7,992 nt of DNA from an uncultured Clostridia bacterium (GCA_958445555.1 CAUCSW010000026.1:1-7992); one strand, 5' to 3'. Positions 1 to 5,819 are shown, counted from the stretch's first letter. The notes: generated by a model from the letters alone, not told the origin. Made by a program: numbers and translations.

Positions 1-211
1 AGAGTGGAGCTTTGCCTACGGCGATTATGACGATAACAACCAGCCCGATCCCGACGAAGCGTTTGCGCTCATAAAGCGGTTTACGGGTCCCGGAAGGATA
101 TTCCTTCTGCATGCGACCTCCTGGACGAACGCGATCATACTCGACCGCGTGCTTGATTACTGGCAGAGCGAAGGATATACCGTAGTCGCCTACCCGAACG
201 AACCGGCGTAA
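1..211 (+). CDS. Polysaccharide deacetylase, PdaA-like (C-terminal fragment)
   Basis: This is the last 69 codons of a gene entering from the left edge; the reading frame begins at base 2 and ends with TAA at 209-211. The fragment reads EWSFAYGDYDDNNQPDP and later GRIFLLHATSWTNAIILD. This resembles the C-terminal half of the NodB-fold polysaccharide deacetylases of the PdaA type, where a W-S-(F/L)-(A/D) stretch and a late LLH motif carry part of the active site. The His is residue 37 of the fragment, near base 110. Family members remove acetyl groups from peptidoglycan amino sugars outside the membrane; PdaA itself works in spore cortex muramic-lactam formation. The catalytic Asp and metal-binding His residues expected upstream lie outside the window, as does any signal peptide. 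Substrate and the exact PdaA assignment are therefore inference; membership of the deacetylase family is the solid part. Confidence 0.75.
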   Translation, partial: EWSFAYGDYDDNNQPDPDEAFALIKRFTGPGRIFLLHATSWTNAIILDRVLDYWQSEGYTVVAYPNEPA

Positions 212-352
212 CGCGCGGGGAGTGTCACTTTTTTTGAATCCGTACGGCAAAAAGCAGCGCGTTCGGGAAACGGAATCCTTCAGGCGGTTATACTTATCCT
301 CATTCGGATATTCTCATCCGGAAAACCGAAATCAAAAAAACAATTCGGTCTT

Positions 353-386
353 AAGGGATCGCCCTGCGCAAGTAAGGCGGTCCCTT
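353..386 (+). promoter_or_regulatory. Stem-loop in the greA 5' region
   Basis: AAGGGATCGCC (353-363) pairs with GGCGGTCCCTT (376-386) over 11 bp with a single U-G wobble and a 12-nt loop. No T run follows, so it is not a canonical terminator. It lies 11 nt upstream of the AAGGA ribosome-binding site (398-402) of the GreA gene. It could be a leader hairpin that tunes translation or mRNA stability. A smaller CGGAT/ATCCG hairpin (305-320) lies upstream. I see no strong promoter between 212 and 352; TATACT at 289-294 lacks a good -35. Confidence 0.4.
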
Positions 387-412
387 CGGACTGTCGAAAG
401 GAATCTTAAGCG

Positions 413-889
413 GTGTATAATGAGCTTACGCAGGCGGATATAGACAAAATGAACGAAGAGCTTGACCACAGGATACTCGTGGTGCGCCCCGCCATACTTG
501 AAGAAGTAAAGTTTGCAAGAAGCCACGGAGATCTGAGCGAAAATGCCGAATATCATGCCGCCAAGCGCGAACGCGGCAGAAACGAGAGTCGGATAAGATA
601 TCTGAAAAACATGATAAGAACGGCGAAGATCATCTCCGCCGAAAGCTTGCCCGACGAGATAGGTCTTTACGATTCGGTCGAATTCAACATTGCAGGAACC
701 GAAAAAAACATGAAGGTGCAGATCGTCACGACCTTCGGAAACGACACCTTAAAAGGCCTGATTTCCAAAGAGTCGCCCGTGGGAAGGGCGCTGCTCGGTC
801 ACAAGGCGGGCGAAAGGGTCACGGTGACGGTCAGCCCCGAAATGAGTTACGATATAATAGTTCTGTCTATTGAAAAAGGTACGAAATAA
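413..889 (+). CDS. greA: Transcription elongation factor GreA (GreA/GreB family)
   Basis: The 158-residue product has the usual GreA length. Gre factors enter the RNA polymerase secondary channel and stimulate cleavage of the transcript 3' end so that backtracked complexes restart. An N-terminal coiled coil (about residues 5-75) carries the diagnostic tip GDLSENAEYHAAK (39-51), whose Asp40 and Glu43 match the acidic residues that hold the catalytic magnesium. The C-terminal FKBP-like domain (about 84-155) includes ISKESPVGRALLGHKAGE (117-134), a family hallmark. The start is GTG at 413, supported by AAGGA at 398-402 with 10-nt spacing; no upstream ATG fits. After the tip the coil reads RGRNESRIRYL, a basic variant rather than the commoner acidic GreA wording, so this may be a GreA paralogue. 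The 140 nt to dusB hold hairpins, so co-transcription with dusB is uncertain. Confidence 0.93.
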   Translation: MYNELTQADIDKMNEELDHRILVVRPAILEEVKFARSHGDLSENAEYHAAKRERGRNESRIRYLKNMIRTAKIISAESLPDEIGLYDSVEFNIAGTEKNMKVQIVTTFGNDTLKGLISKESPVGRALLGHKAGERVTVTVSPEMSYDIIVLSIEKGTK

Positions 890-937
890 CTGTCCCTTAT
901 AAGAGCGGGAAATGTCGGATATGTATTTTTTCGTCTG

Positions 938-1014
938 CCCGACAACCTCGGGATCGAATGTGTGTTTTTCCACCGACCCTGCAAAACCGGCAGGATCGGA
1001 TGTCGATGTTTTTT
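938..1014 (+). promoter_or_regulatory. Tandem hairpins in the greA-dusB spacer
   Basis: CCCGA (938-942) pairs with TCGGG (948-952), followed 12 nt later by a T5 run (965-969). A longer hairpin then pairs CCGA-C-CCTGC (973-982) with GCAGG-A-TCGG (990-999), that is 9 bp with one C-A mismatch and a 7-nt loop, followed by T6 at 1009-1014. Each T run sits about 9-12 nt past its stem, too far for a textbook intrinsic terminator. A leaky terminator or attenuator between the two genes, or processing sites, are possible readings. The dusB ribosome-binding site begins 4 nt after the last T. Confidence 0.3.
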
Positions 1015-1029
1015 CGTAAGGAGCGACAA

Positions 1030-2010
1030 ATGGAAGTTAAAATAGGAAAGCTTACGATATGCGGATGGGCATCCCTTGTGCCCATGGCGGGTGTCGCCGA
1101 CCGTGCTATGCGCGAGATATGCAGAGCCCACGGTGCGGCGTTTTGCGTCGGCGAGCTTGCGAGCGCGAAAGGAATAAGTCTTCACGATGCTCACTCGGCG
1201 GCGTATTTATCCTGCTCCGACACCGAAAGGCCGTTCGGGCCTCAACTGTTCGGAAGCGATCCCGAGACCATGGCGTTCGCAGCAAAAAAAGCGCTTGAGT
1301 TCTCACCCGATTTTATAGATATAAATATGGGATGTCCCGCGCCCAAAGTGGCCGTGAACTCGAAAGGCGGATCGGCGCTCCTCAAGGATCCGATCCTTGC
1401 GGGAGAGATAGTAAAAGCGGTCGCGGAGGTCTGCGGAGACACACCCGTGACGGTAAAGATCAGAACGGGGTGGGACAGTGAGCACATAGTCGCCCCGTCT
1501 CTTGCCGAGATCTGCGAAGCGGCGGGTGCCGCGGCAATCACCGTGCACGGGAGGACCAGGGCGCAAATGTATGCGCCCGGTGTTGACAAAGAGACCGTAC
1601 GGGCAGTAAAGCGGTCGGTCGGCATTCCCGTCATTGCCAACGGCGATGTGATCGACGGACCCTCGGCCGCCGAAATGTATGAAGAGACCGGCTGCGACCT
1701 GGTTGCGGTCGGCAGGGCAGCCATGGGTGATCCGTGGGTGTTTACACGGATAAACGCCTATCTTTCGGAGGGCAGGATCCTTCCTCCTCCCACCCTTTCC
1801 GAAAAGCTTACGGGTCTGATAGAGCAGACCGAAAAAATGCGTCGATACAAGGGTGACCGCACGGCGTTTCTGGAATGCCGAAAGCACGCCGCATGGTATA
1901 TGAAAGGACTTAAGGGTGCCGCCGAGCTCAGGCGGCAGAGCGGTACCGTTTCGGACGAAGAGGGGCTTTTTGCCCTATGCCGTCGGGCAGAGGAGCTTCA
2001 GAGGGGCTGA
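1030..2010 (+). CDS. dusB: tRNA-dihydrouridine synthase, DusB type
   Basis: The 326-residue protein reduces uridine to dihydrouridine in the tRNA D-loop with FMN and NADPH, in the cytoplasm. The TIM barrel opens with LVPMAGVADRAMR (residues 16-28), an FMN-site segment. INMGCPAPKV (98-107) holds the catalytic Cys102, followed by KGGSALLKDP. Further family motifs are VKIRTGW (142-148), TVHGRTRAQMY (171-181), and IPVIANGDV with DLVAVGRAAMGDPWVF (199-238), the phosphate-binding end of the barrel. The C-terminal part, rich in Arg and Lys, matches the helical tRNA-binding domain. An open frame extends 24 codons upstream to 958, but AAGGAG (1018-1023) six nt before ATG 1030 and the start of homology at EVKIGKLTI fix the start here. 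The DusB subfamily (rather than DusA or DusC) is inferred from length and from the usual Firmicutes complement. Confidence 0.93.
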   Translation: MEVKIGKLTICGWASLVPMAGVADRAMREICRAHGAAFCVGELASAKGISLHDAHSAAYLSCSDTERPFGPQLFGSDPETMAFAAKKALEFSPDFIDINMGCPAPKVAVNSKGGSALLKDPILAGEIVKAVAEVCGDTPVTVKIRTGWDSEHIVAPSLAEICEAAGAAAITVHGRTRAQMYAPGVDKETVRAVKRSVGIPVIANGDVIDGPSAAEMYEETGCDLVAVGRAAMGDPWVFTRINAYLSEGRILPPPTLSEKLTGLIEQTEKMRRYKGDRTAFLECRKHAAWYMKGLKGAAELRRQSGTVSDEEGLFALCRRAEELQRG

Positions 2011-2023
2011 ATTCTATTTATTA

Positions 2024-2060
2024 ACCTGCCCGCGGCGCGCAAGGCGCGCCGCGGGCAGGT
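2024..2060. terminator. Perfect 17-bp inverted repeat between convergent genes
   Basis: The arms at 2024-2040 and 2044-2060 are exact reverse complements (begin ACCTGCCCGCGG, end CCGCGGGCAGGT) around a 3-nt AAG loop. The repeat starts 14 nt after the dusB stop and lies downstream of the converging minus-strand gene as well, the expected place for a transcription stop. Neither flank has a real T tract (GTTCT on the plus side, TTAATAAAT on the minus side). It may therefore act as a U-tract-poor terminator, an RNA 3'-end stabiliser or a processing site. The following 2061-2158 holds nothing I can assign. Confidence 0.5.
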
Positions 2061-2154
2061 GTTCTGATAAAAGAAGCAACCGACGGTCAAAACCGAACCG
2101 ACGCGCCGCGTATATTCATGTGGTTATGATTTCTCTTCGGAACAAACAATATGT

Positions 2155-2190
2155 AAAAAAGCGCTCGGAAGGAGGCAACCGCACACCGCT
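2155..2190 (-). terminator. Weak terminator at the end of the PFL gene
   Basis: Read on the minus strand, AGCG (2190-2187) pairs with CGCT (2163-2160), with an inner CGG/CCG pairing, and is followed at once by T6 (plus-strand A6 at 2155-2160). The stem overlaps the stop region of the PFL gene. On the plus strand a T5 run (2194-2198) follows 3 nt after the stem, so it could work both ways. The stem is short and interrupted, hence low confidence. Confidence 0.33.
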
Positions 2191-3548
2191 CAGTTTTTAA
2201 TGCTTTGCATGGGCGCGGGGATCTGCCCGCCTCTGTTTATAAACTTTGCAGGCGACGCGGTGTTGACCTGCATCACGGGGCCGGAGCCGAAGAGTCCCCC
2301 GAATTCCAAAGTGTCTCCCGCTTTTTTGCCTATGGCGGGGATGACTCTGACCGCGGTGGTCTTTGAATTTATCATACCGATCGCCGCTTCGTCGGCTATT
2401 ATCGCGGAAATGACCTCAGCAGGAGTGTCGCCCGGTATGTTTATCATATCGAGACCGACCGAGCAGACCGCCGTCATCGCCTCAAGCTTTTCGATCGAAA
2501 GATGACCGTCGGTCGCCACCGCAATCATTCCCTCATCCTCGGTTACGGGGATGAAAGCACCGGAAAGTCCGCCGATCTTGCTTGACGCCATTACGCCGCC
2601 CTTTTTGACCGCGTCGTTGAGCAGGGCGAGAGCCGCCGTTGTTCCGCAGGCACCGCAGTGTTCAAGACCTATCTCCTCAAGGATTCTTGCTACCGAATCG
2701 CCGACCGCTGGTGTCGGAGCGAGCGAGAGATCGACGATCCCGAAGGGCACGCCCAGTCTCCGCGATGCTTCTTTTCCGACGAGCTGACCCATACGGGTTA
2801 TCTTGAACGAGGTCCTCTTGATGAGGTCGGCGACCTCGGTTATATCCATTCCGTCATTTTTGGCAAGCGCCGAGCGAACCACACCGGGTCCCGAAACGCC
2901 TACATTTATAACGCAATCCGGCTCACCGACGCCGTGAAAAGCGCCTGCCATAAAGGGGTTATCTTCGGGAGCGTTGCAGAGGACGACCAACTTTGCGGGG
3001 CCGAAGCAGCAGTTGTCCGCCGTGAGCTCGGCGGCCTCGCGCACTATTCTTCCCATAAGGGCGACGGCGTCAAGGTTGATACCCGCCTTTGTGGAACCGA
3101 TATTTACCGAGGCGCAGATATGTGAGGTCTCGGCAAGGGCGCGCGGAATGCTCTCTATGAGTTCGCGATCGCCCGCCGAAAAGCCCTTGTGGACCAAAGC
3201 CGAGTAGCCGCCGATAAAATTGACTCCGACCGCCTCGGCGCTCCTCTCAAGTGCGTGCGCAAGTTTTACGGGATCTCCGCCTTTAGCTGCCGCAATAAGC
3301 ATCGCCGCAGGGGTCACCGCTATACGCTTGTTGATAATGGGTATACCGTACTCTCTTTCAATATCTTCGCATACCGAGACCTGCCGCTCGGCAAGACGGG
3401 TTATCTTGTCATATACCTTCTTTGAGAGGGTGTCGATATCGTCGCTTATGCAGTCAAGAAGGGATATTCCCATGGTGACCGTGCGGATGTCGAGATGCTC
3501 TTCCGATATCATTTTTATGGTTTCGAGGATTTCACTGTTATTGAACAT
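2190..3548 (-). CDS. PFL family protein (DUF711/UPF0210)
   Basis: The 452-residue cytoplasmic protein has full family length and typical wording throughout. Examples are [17 protein letters not shown] (18-34), [13 protein letters not shown] (68-80), [14 protein letters not shown] (109-122), [19 protein letters not shown] (134-152) and [16 protein letters not shown] (196-211). Later come [20 protein letters not shown] (271-290), [17 protein letters not shown] (326-342) and the terminal [14 protein letters not shown]. The family is structurally related to the barrel of pyruvate formate-lyase-type enzymes, but its reaction is not established and I assign none. The start at ATG 3548 is supported by AGGAAG on the minus strand just upstream. 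The gene lies 15 nt downstream of the ACT-domain gene, so the two almost certainly form an operon, a pairing conserved in many Firmicutes. A CC pair (180-181) and a CxxC (298-301) are unusual; see findings. Confidence 0.92.
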   Translation of the reverse strand: MFNNSEILETIKMISEEHLDIRTVTMGISLLDCISDDIDTLSKKVYDKITRLAERQVSVCEDIEREYGIPIINKRIAVTPAAMLIAAAKGGDPVKLAHALERSAEAVGVNFIGGYSALVHKGFSAGDRELIESIPRALAETSHICASVNIGSTKAGINLDAVALMGRIVREAAELTADNCCFGPAKLVVLCNAPEDNPFMAGAFHGVGEPDCVINVGVSGPGVVRSALAKNDGMDITEVADLIKRTSFKITRMGQLVGKEASRRLGVPFGIVDLSLAPTPAVGDSVARILEEIGLEHCGACGTTAALALLNDAVKKGGVMASSKIGGLSGAFIPVTEDEGMIAVATDGHLSIEKLEAMTAVCSVGLDMINIPGDTPAEVISAIIADEAAIGMINSKTTAVRVIPAIGKKAGDTLEFGGLFGSGPVMQVNTASPAKFINRGGQIPAPMQSIKN

Positions 3549-3563
3549 TTCTTCCTACCTGCC

Positions 3564-3833
3564 TTATATTCTGTGCATTGAGTTGAAAATGTCCTCATGC
3601 ATGACCCGTATATCCATACCGATATCTTTGCCGTATTCCTTTGCGGACTCGGCAAAATCTCCGAAGCTCCCTTTAAGCCCTGAAACATCCACGAGCATTA
3701 TCATGGTAAATATACCCTGCATTACGGTCTGAGAAACATCGATGATGTTTGCACCGAATTCGGCACATTTGGATGCCACGGCGGCAAGAATGCCCACCCT
3801 GTCCTTACCTATAACACTGACCACTGCTTTCAT
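3564..3833 (-). CDS. ACT domain protein, UPF0237 family
   Basis: The 89-residue protein is a single ACT domain. The N-terminal strand and loop read MKAVVSVIGKDRVGILAAVA (1-20), with the GKDRVGI turn typical of ligand-binding ACT domains. The second half has GANIIDVSQTVMQGIFTMIM (27-46) and VDVSG (48-52), the UPF0237 signature. ACT domains usually bind amino acids at dimer interfaces and act as regulatory modules; which ligand this one binds is not known. The start ATG (minus strand, 3833) has GGAAAGGAAG 8-10 nt upstream. It is the promoter-proximal gene of the two-gene operon with the PFL protein and could be its regulatory partner. Upstream lie a structured leader and a promoter divergent from that of glyA. 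Confidence 0.92.
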   Translation of the reverse strand: MKAVVSVIGKDRVGILAAVASKCAEFGANIIDVSQTVMQGIFTMIMLVDVSGLKGSFGDFAESAKEYGKDIGMDIRVMHEDIFNSMHRI

Positions 3834-3854
3834 AAATCGTTCTTCCTTTCCTGA

Positions 3855-3909
3855 GTCGGGGGTGCGGAAAAAAGAGTTGCCCGCACGACCTTGTGTCTGT
3901 CTGCCCGAC
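3855..3909 (-). promoter_or_regulatory. Nested stem in the ACT-PFL mRNA leader
   Basis: On the minus-strand transcript GTCGGG (3909-3904) pairs with CCCGAC (3860-3855), enclosing GTGCGG (3886-3881) paired with CCGCAC (3867-3862). Both 6-bp helices are perfect. The inner loop is 13 nt and includes a U6 run; the asymmetric junction has 17 nt on one side and 1 nt on the other. The structure ends a few bases before the AGGAAAGGAAG ribosome-binding region of the ACT gene, so it is well placed to control translation. I do not recognise a known riboswitch class. Confidence 0.4.
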
Positions 3910-3927
3910 GCCGCTTTTTTTCCTTCG

Positions 3928-3953
3928 ATACGATGCCGAACATCGCATCGTAT
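3928..3953 (-). promoter_or_regulatory. 8-bp dyad at the start of the ACT-PFL transcript
   Basis: ATACGATG (3928-3935) and CATCGTAT (3946-3953) are exact inverted repeats with a 10-nt spacer; an alternative inner CGATG/CATCG pairing exists. With the promoter placed at 3965-3993, this dyad covers about +5 to +30 of the minus-strand transcript. It could be a repressor operator or a 5'-terminal mRNA hairpin. The sequence alone does not decide. Confidence 0.4.
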
Positions 3954-3964
3954 ACAATAAAGTC

Positions 3965-3993
3965 ATTTTAATACACCGTTCGGAAAAAGTAAA
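3965..3993 (-). promoter_or_regulatory. Promoter for the ACT-PFL operon
   Basis: On the minus strand TTTACT (3993-3988, four of six consensus bases) is followed after exactly 17 nt by TAAAAT (3970-3965, five of six). Transcription would begin near 3958, giving a leader of about 125 nt before the ACT gene start. It is the best sigma-A-like site upstream of this operon. Confidence 0.5.
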
Positions 3994-4022
3994 GAAAAAT
4001 ATAGCAGCAGCCGCCAAGTGGA

Positions 4023-4048
4023 GCGGCGCAGCCGAAACGCAGCGCCGC
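4023..4048. repeat. Inverted repeat between the divergent promoters
   Basis: GCGGCGC (4023-4029) and GCGCCGC (4042-4048) are exact inverted repeats; two more GC pairs can form inside after an A-A mismatch. It is followed by a small CCTC/GAGG hairpin (4051-4064) with an A6 loop. It lies between the minus-strand promoter (3965-3993) and the plus-strand promoter (4114-4142), where a shared regulator could bind, but no known operator is recognised. Confidence 0.35.
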
Positions 4049-4113
4049 ATCCTCAAAAAAGAGGAAAGACCGCTCGGCAGAAAAGAGGCTTGAAAGGCCA
4101 CTGAAAATAACAG

Positions 4114-4142
4114 TTGAATAAACCCGGCACAAATGGTAAAAT
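4114..4142 (+). promoter_or_regulatory. Promoter for glyA
   Basis: TTGAAT (4114-4119, four of six) and TAAAAT (4137-4142, five of six) are separated by exactly 17 nt, a good sigma-A-type match. The start point would be near 4149, leaving a leader of about 248 nt before glyA. A small ACTG/CAGT dyad (4100-4114) touches the -35 box. Confidence 0.55.
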
Positions 4143-4148
4143 ATACAT

Positions 4149-4396
4149 AATTGCTGCAATGCCGTGTGCCGAGCCCGCGGCACTGCGTCCGGCATCTCGC
4201 GTACTGCGCTCACAGGCCTTGTTATCGAAAAAAGCGCAAGCACTAAAAGGCGCAAGACCGCAGGAACGGCAGGGACTTATACGGTCGGGGTGCGGCACGG
4301 GAAGTGTGCGGTATCCGATATATCGGTTTTTGACCGTATCGGTCTCCGCCCGACGGCAAAAAATCATGCGGCGTTTATTGAAAAAGGAGAGATAAT
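4149..4396 (+). promoter_or_regulatory. Long structured leader of glyA
   Basis: About 248 nt separate the predicted start point from the glyA ATG. The 5' part folds as a nested hairpin, ATGCCG/CGGCAT (4159-4164/4190-4195) around GTGCCG/CGGCAC (4166-4171/4178-4183). TGCGCT/AGCGCA (4205-4210/4233-4238) follows. The 3' part has competing pairings: GACCG 4256-4260 with CGGTC 4282-4286; ATACGGTC 4279-4286 with GACCGTAT 4332-4339; GACCG 4332-4336 with CGGTC 4340-4344; GTCGGG 4284-4289 with CCCGAC 4349-4354. A CCGATATATCGG palindrome (4315-4326) precedes T5. Such alternatives suit attenuation or a riboswitch. I see no convincing consensus of the glycine, ZTP, THF or T-box classes. A plus-strand ORF also spans this region and ends in the glyA start codon; see findings. 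Confidence 0.45.
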
Positions 4397-5572
4397 ATGA
4401 CTTCACCGGTATTTGACATTATCACAAAGGAGCAGCTGCGGCAGGCAACCAATGTCGAGCTTATCGCAAGCGAAAACTTTGTGAGCGACAACATTATGAA
4501 GGCGGTAGGCTCGTGCCTTACCAACAAGTACACAGAAGGGTATCCCGACAACAGATATTACGGCGGCTGCGAATACTATGACGAGCTTGAAAACTATTGT
4601 CGTGAAAAGTGGCAGCAGGTCTTTTCGACCGATTACCATGTCAATGTTCAGCCCCATGCGGGCAGTCAGGCAAATTTTGCCGCATATATGAGCGTGTTGA
4701 AGCCGGGCGATCGCATTCTCGCAATGGATCTCAACAACGGTGGTCATCTGACCCACGGGTCGGGCGTGAATTTTTCGGGAAAAATATATCATTCGGAGTT
4801 TTACGGCGTCGACGAAAAGGGCTTCATCGACTATGACGGCATCCCCGCAAGAATGAGAGAGGTCCGCCCCGGAGCGGTCGTGGCGGGGGCGTCTGCGTAT
4901 TCAAGGATCATCGATTTTGAGCGCTTTCGCAGCATCATAGACGACTACAATGCCGAGACGGGCTCCGACTGTAAACTTATAGTTGATATGTCTCACATCG
5001 CCGGACTTATCGCGGCGGGTCTCCACCCCACACCCTTCGGATATGCCGACATAATTACAACAACGACCCATAAGACGCTCAGAGGCCCGCGCGGCGGAAT
5101 GATATTCTGCCGTCCCGAACTCGCGAGAAAGGTCGATTCGGCAGTGTTTCCCGGCAGTCAGGGCGGCTCGCTTATGCATGTGATAGCCGGAAAGGCGATC
5201 GCCGCAGAAGAGGCGCTCACCCCCGAATACAGATCCTATATTGCCGATGTGATCAAGAACACCAAGGCAATGTGCGATAAGTTTATTTCAATGGGATACT
5301 CGGTCGTCACCGGAGGAACCGACAACCACCTTTTCCTTCTTGATCTTTCGGTCAACCTTCCGAATGTCACGGGCAAGGCAGTTCAGGATGTTCTCGATCG
5401 CCATGGTATCACACTCAATAAAAACTGCGTGCCGGGCGAAAAAAGATCCCCGAAGGAGGCCAGCGGCATTCGCATAGGCGCCGCAGCAATGACGACGAAG
5501 GGCTGGACGGCGAAGGACTTTGAAAACTGCGCCGAAAGGATCGACAGTATAATACGCGGGGAGCTCGCCTGA
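4397..5572 (+). CDS. glyA: Serine hydroxymethyltransferase
   Basis: This cytoplasmic PLP enzyme interconverts serine plus tetrahydrofolate with glycine plus 5,10-methylene-tetrahydrofolate, feeding one-carbon units to purine, thymidylate and methionine synthesis. Motifs run in order: NVELIASENFVS (19-30), LTNKYTEGYPDNRYYGGCEY (41-60), NVQPHAGSQANFAAY (83-97), NGGHLTHGS (114-122) and LIVDMSHIAGLIAAG (194-208). They continue with DIITTTTHKTLRGPRGG (218-234), where Lys226 forms the PLP aldimine, then VFPGSQGG (250-257), GGTDNHLF (306-313) and SGIRIG with Arg359. The start ATG has AAGGAGA six nt upstream (4384-4390). At 391 residues it is shorter than the roughly 417 of the E. coli enzyme, trimmed at both ends and lacking the usual C-terminal tail, and it reads GAAAMTTKG where GTPA-TTRG is common. 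All catalytic residues are present, so it should be active. Confidence 0.96.
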   Translation: MTSPVFDIITKEQLRQATNVELIASENFVSDNIMKAVGSCLTNKYTEGYPDNRYYGGCEYYDELENYCREKWQQVFSTDYHVNVQPHAGSQANFAAYMSVLKPGDRILAMDLNNGGHLTHGSGVNFSGKIYHSEFYGVDEKGFIDYDGIPARMREVRPGAVVAGASAYSRIIDFERFRSIIDDYNAETGSDCKLIVDMSHIAGLIAAGLHPTPFGYADIITTTTHKTLRGPRGGMIFCRPELARKVDSAVFPGSQGGSLMHVIAGKAIAAEEALTPEYRSYIADVIKNTKAMCDKFISMGYSVVTGGTDNHLFLLDLSVNLPNVTGKAVQDVLDRHGITLNKNCVPGEKRSPKEASGIRIGAAAMTTKGWTAKDFENCAERIDSIIRGELA

Positions 5573-5604
5573 GTTTCTCCGATCCGGGGAAGGGAAATAT
5601 TCAT

Positions 5605-5672
5605 TGCCGCGCACACATTTCGCCGCCCGCTGTCACGCCGCAAGGTTGCGACGGTTGGCGGCGGGCGCGGCA
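5605..5672. repeat. 68-nt two-tier inverted repeat after glyA
   Basis: TGCCGCGC (5605-5612) pairs exactly with GCGCGGCA (5665-5672). Inside it CGCCGCC (5621-5627) pairs exactly with GGCGGCG (5657-5663). The left side has an 8-nt internal loop, the right side a single G. A small CGC/GCG hairpin can form in the apex. It begins 32 nt after the glyA stop and could stabilise the 3' end of its mRNA; no T run follows. Confidence 0.45.
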
Positions 5673-5735
5673 GCGACAAGACAGACGGTAGTTGAACCGG
5701 TTTTACGGGCAACCGGGCCGAGGGGGCGGCGCCGC

Positions 5736-5757
5736 GCGCCCTCCCTCGGGAGGGCGC
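5736..5757. repeat. Near-perfect 22-bp palindrome
   Basis: GCGCCCTCCC (5736-5745) and GGGAGGGCGC (5748-5757) are exact inverted repeats separated by only TC. Followed on the plus strand by A5, not T, so a plus-strand terminator is unlikely; on the minus strand no T run follows either. A hairpin or protein-binding dyad are both possible. Confidence 0.4.
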
Positions 5758-5792
5758 AAAAACGGGCGGCAGAGTGCAATATCGGAACACGA

Positions 5793-5819
5793 CCCTGCTC
5801 AAATAAATCAGGGCTTTTT
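5793..5819 (+). terminator. Candidate terminator downstream of glyA
   Basis: CCCTG (5793-5797) pairs with CAGGG (5809-5813) around an 11-nt AT-rich loop and is followed by CTTTTTC (T5 at 5815-5819). The stem is only 5 bp, so efficiency is doubtful, but this is the only hairpin plus T run in the spacer and would separate glyA from the rpmH operon. Confidence 0.4.

Noticed and set aside
203..235. Intrinsic terminator after the deacetylase fragment
   Set aside because: A 6-bp stem with a bulge (203-218) overlaps the stop codon, but the T7 run (229-235) starts 10 nt after it, so the geometry is poor.
958..1029. 24-codon N-terminal extension of the DusB frame
   Set aside because: Family homology starts at the ATG at 1030, which has a well-placed AAGGAG; the extension reads through the spacer hairpins.
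2169..2202. Strong AAGGAGG site followed by an ATG on the plus strand
   Set aside because: The spacing to ATG 2200 is 24 nt and the frame that follows is only the antisense shadow of the PFL gene.
3006..3011. Adjacent Cys pair in the PFL family protein as a pyruvate formate-lyase-type active site
   Set aside because: Pyruvate formate-lyase does use adjacent cysteines, but there is no glycyl-radical motif (RVSGY type) at the C-terminus here, and the pair does not appear to be a family-wide feature of UPF0210.
4061..4072. GAGGAAAGACCG resembling the conserved GAGGAAAGUCC of RNase P RNA
   Set aside because: No flanking helices or other conserved RNase P RNA segments are present, and a promoter lies immediately downstream.
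4261..4396. ZTP (pfl) riboswitch upstream of glyA
   Set aside because: glyA is a known target of this class and CCGCCCGACGGCA (4346-4358) faintly recalls its conserved 3' part, but the expected CCGCCTGGGC block and the upstream GGCG element are not present as I know them.
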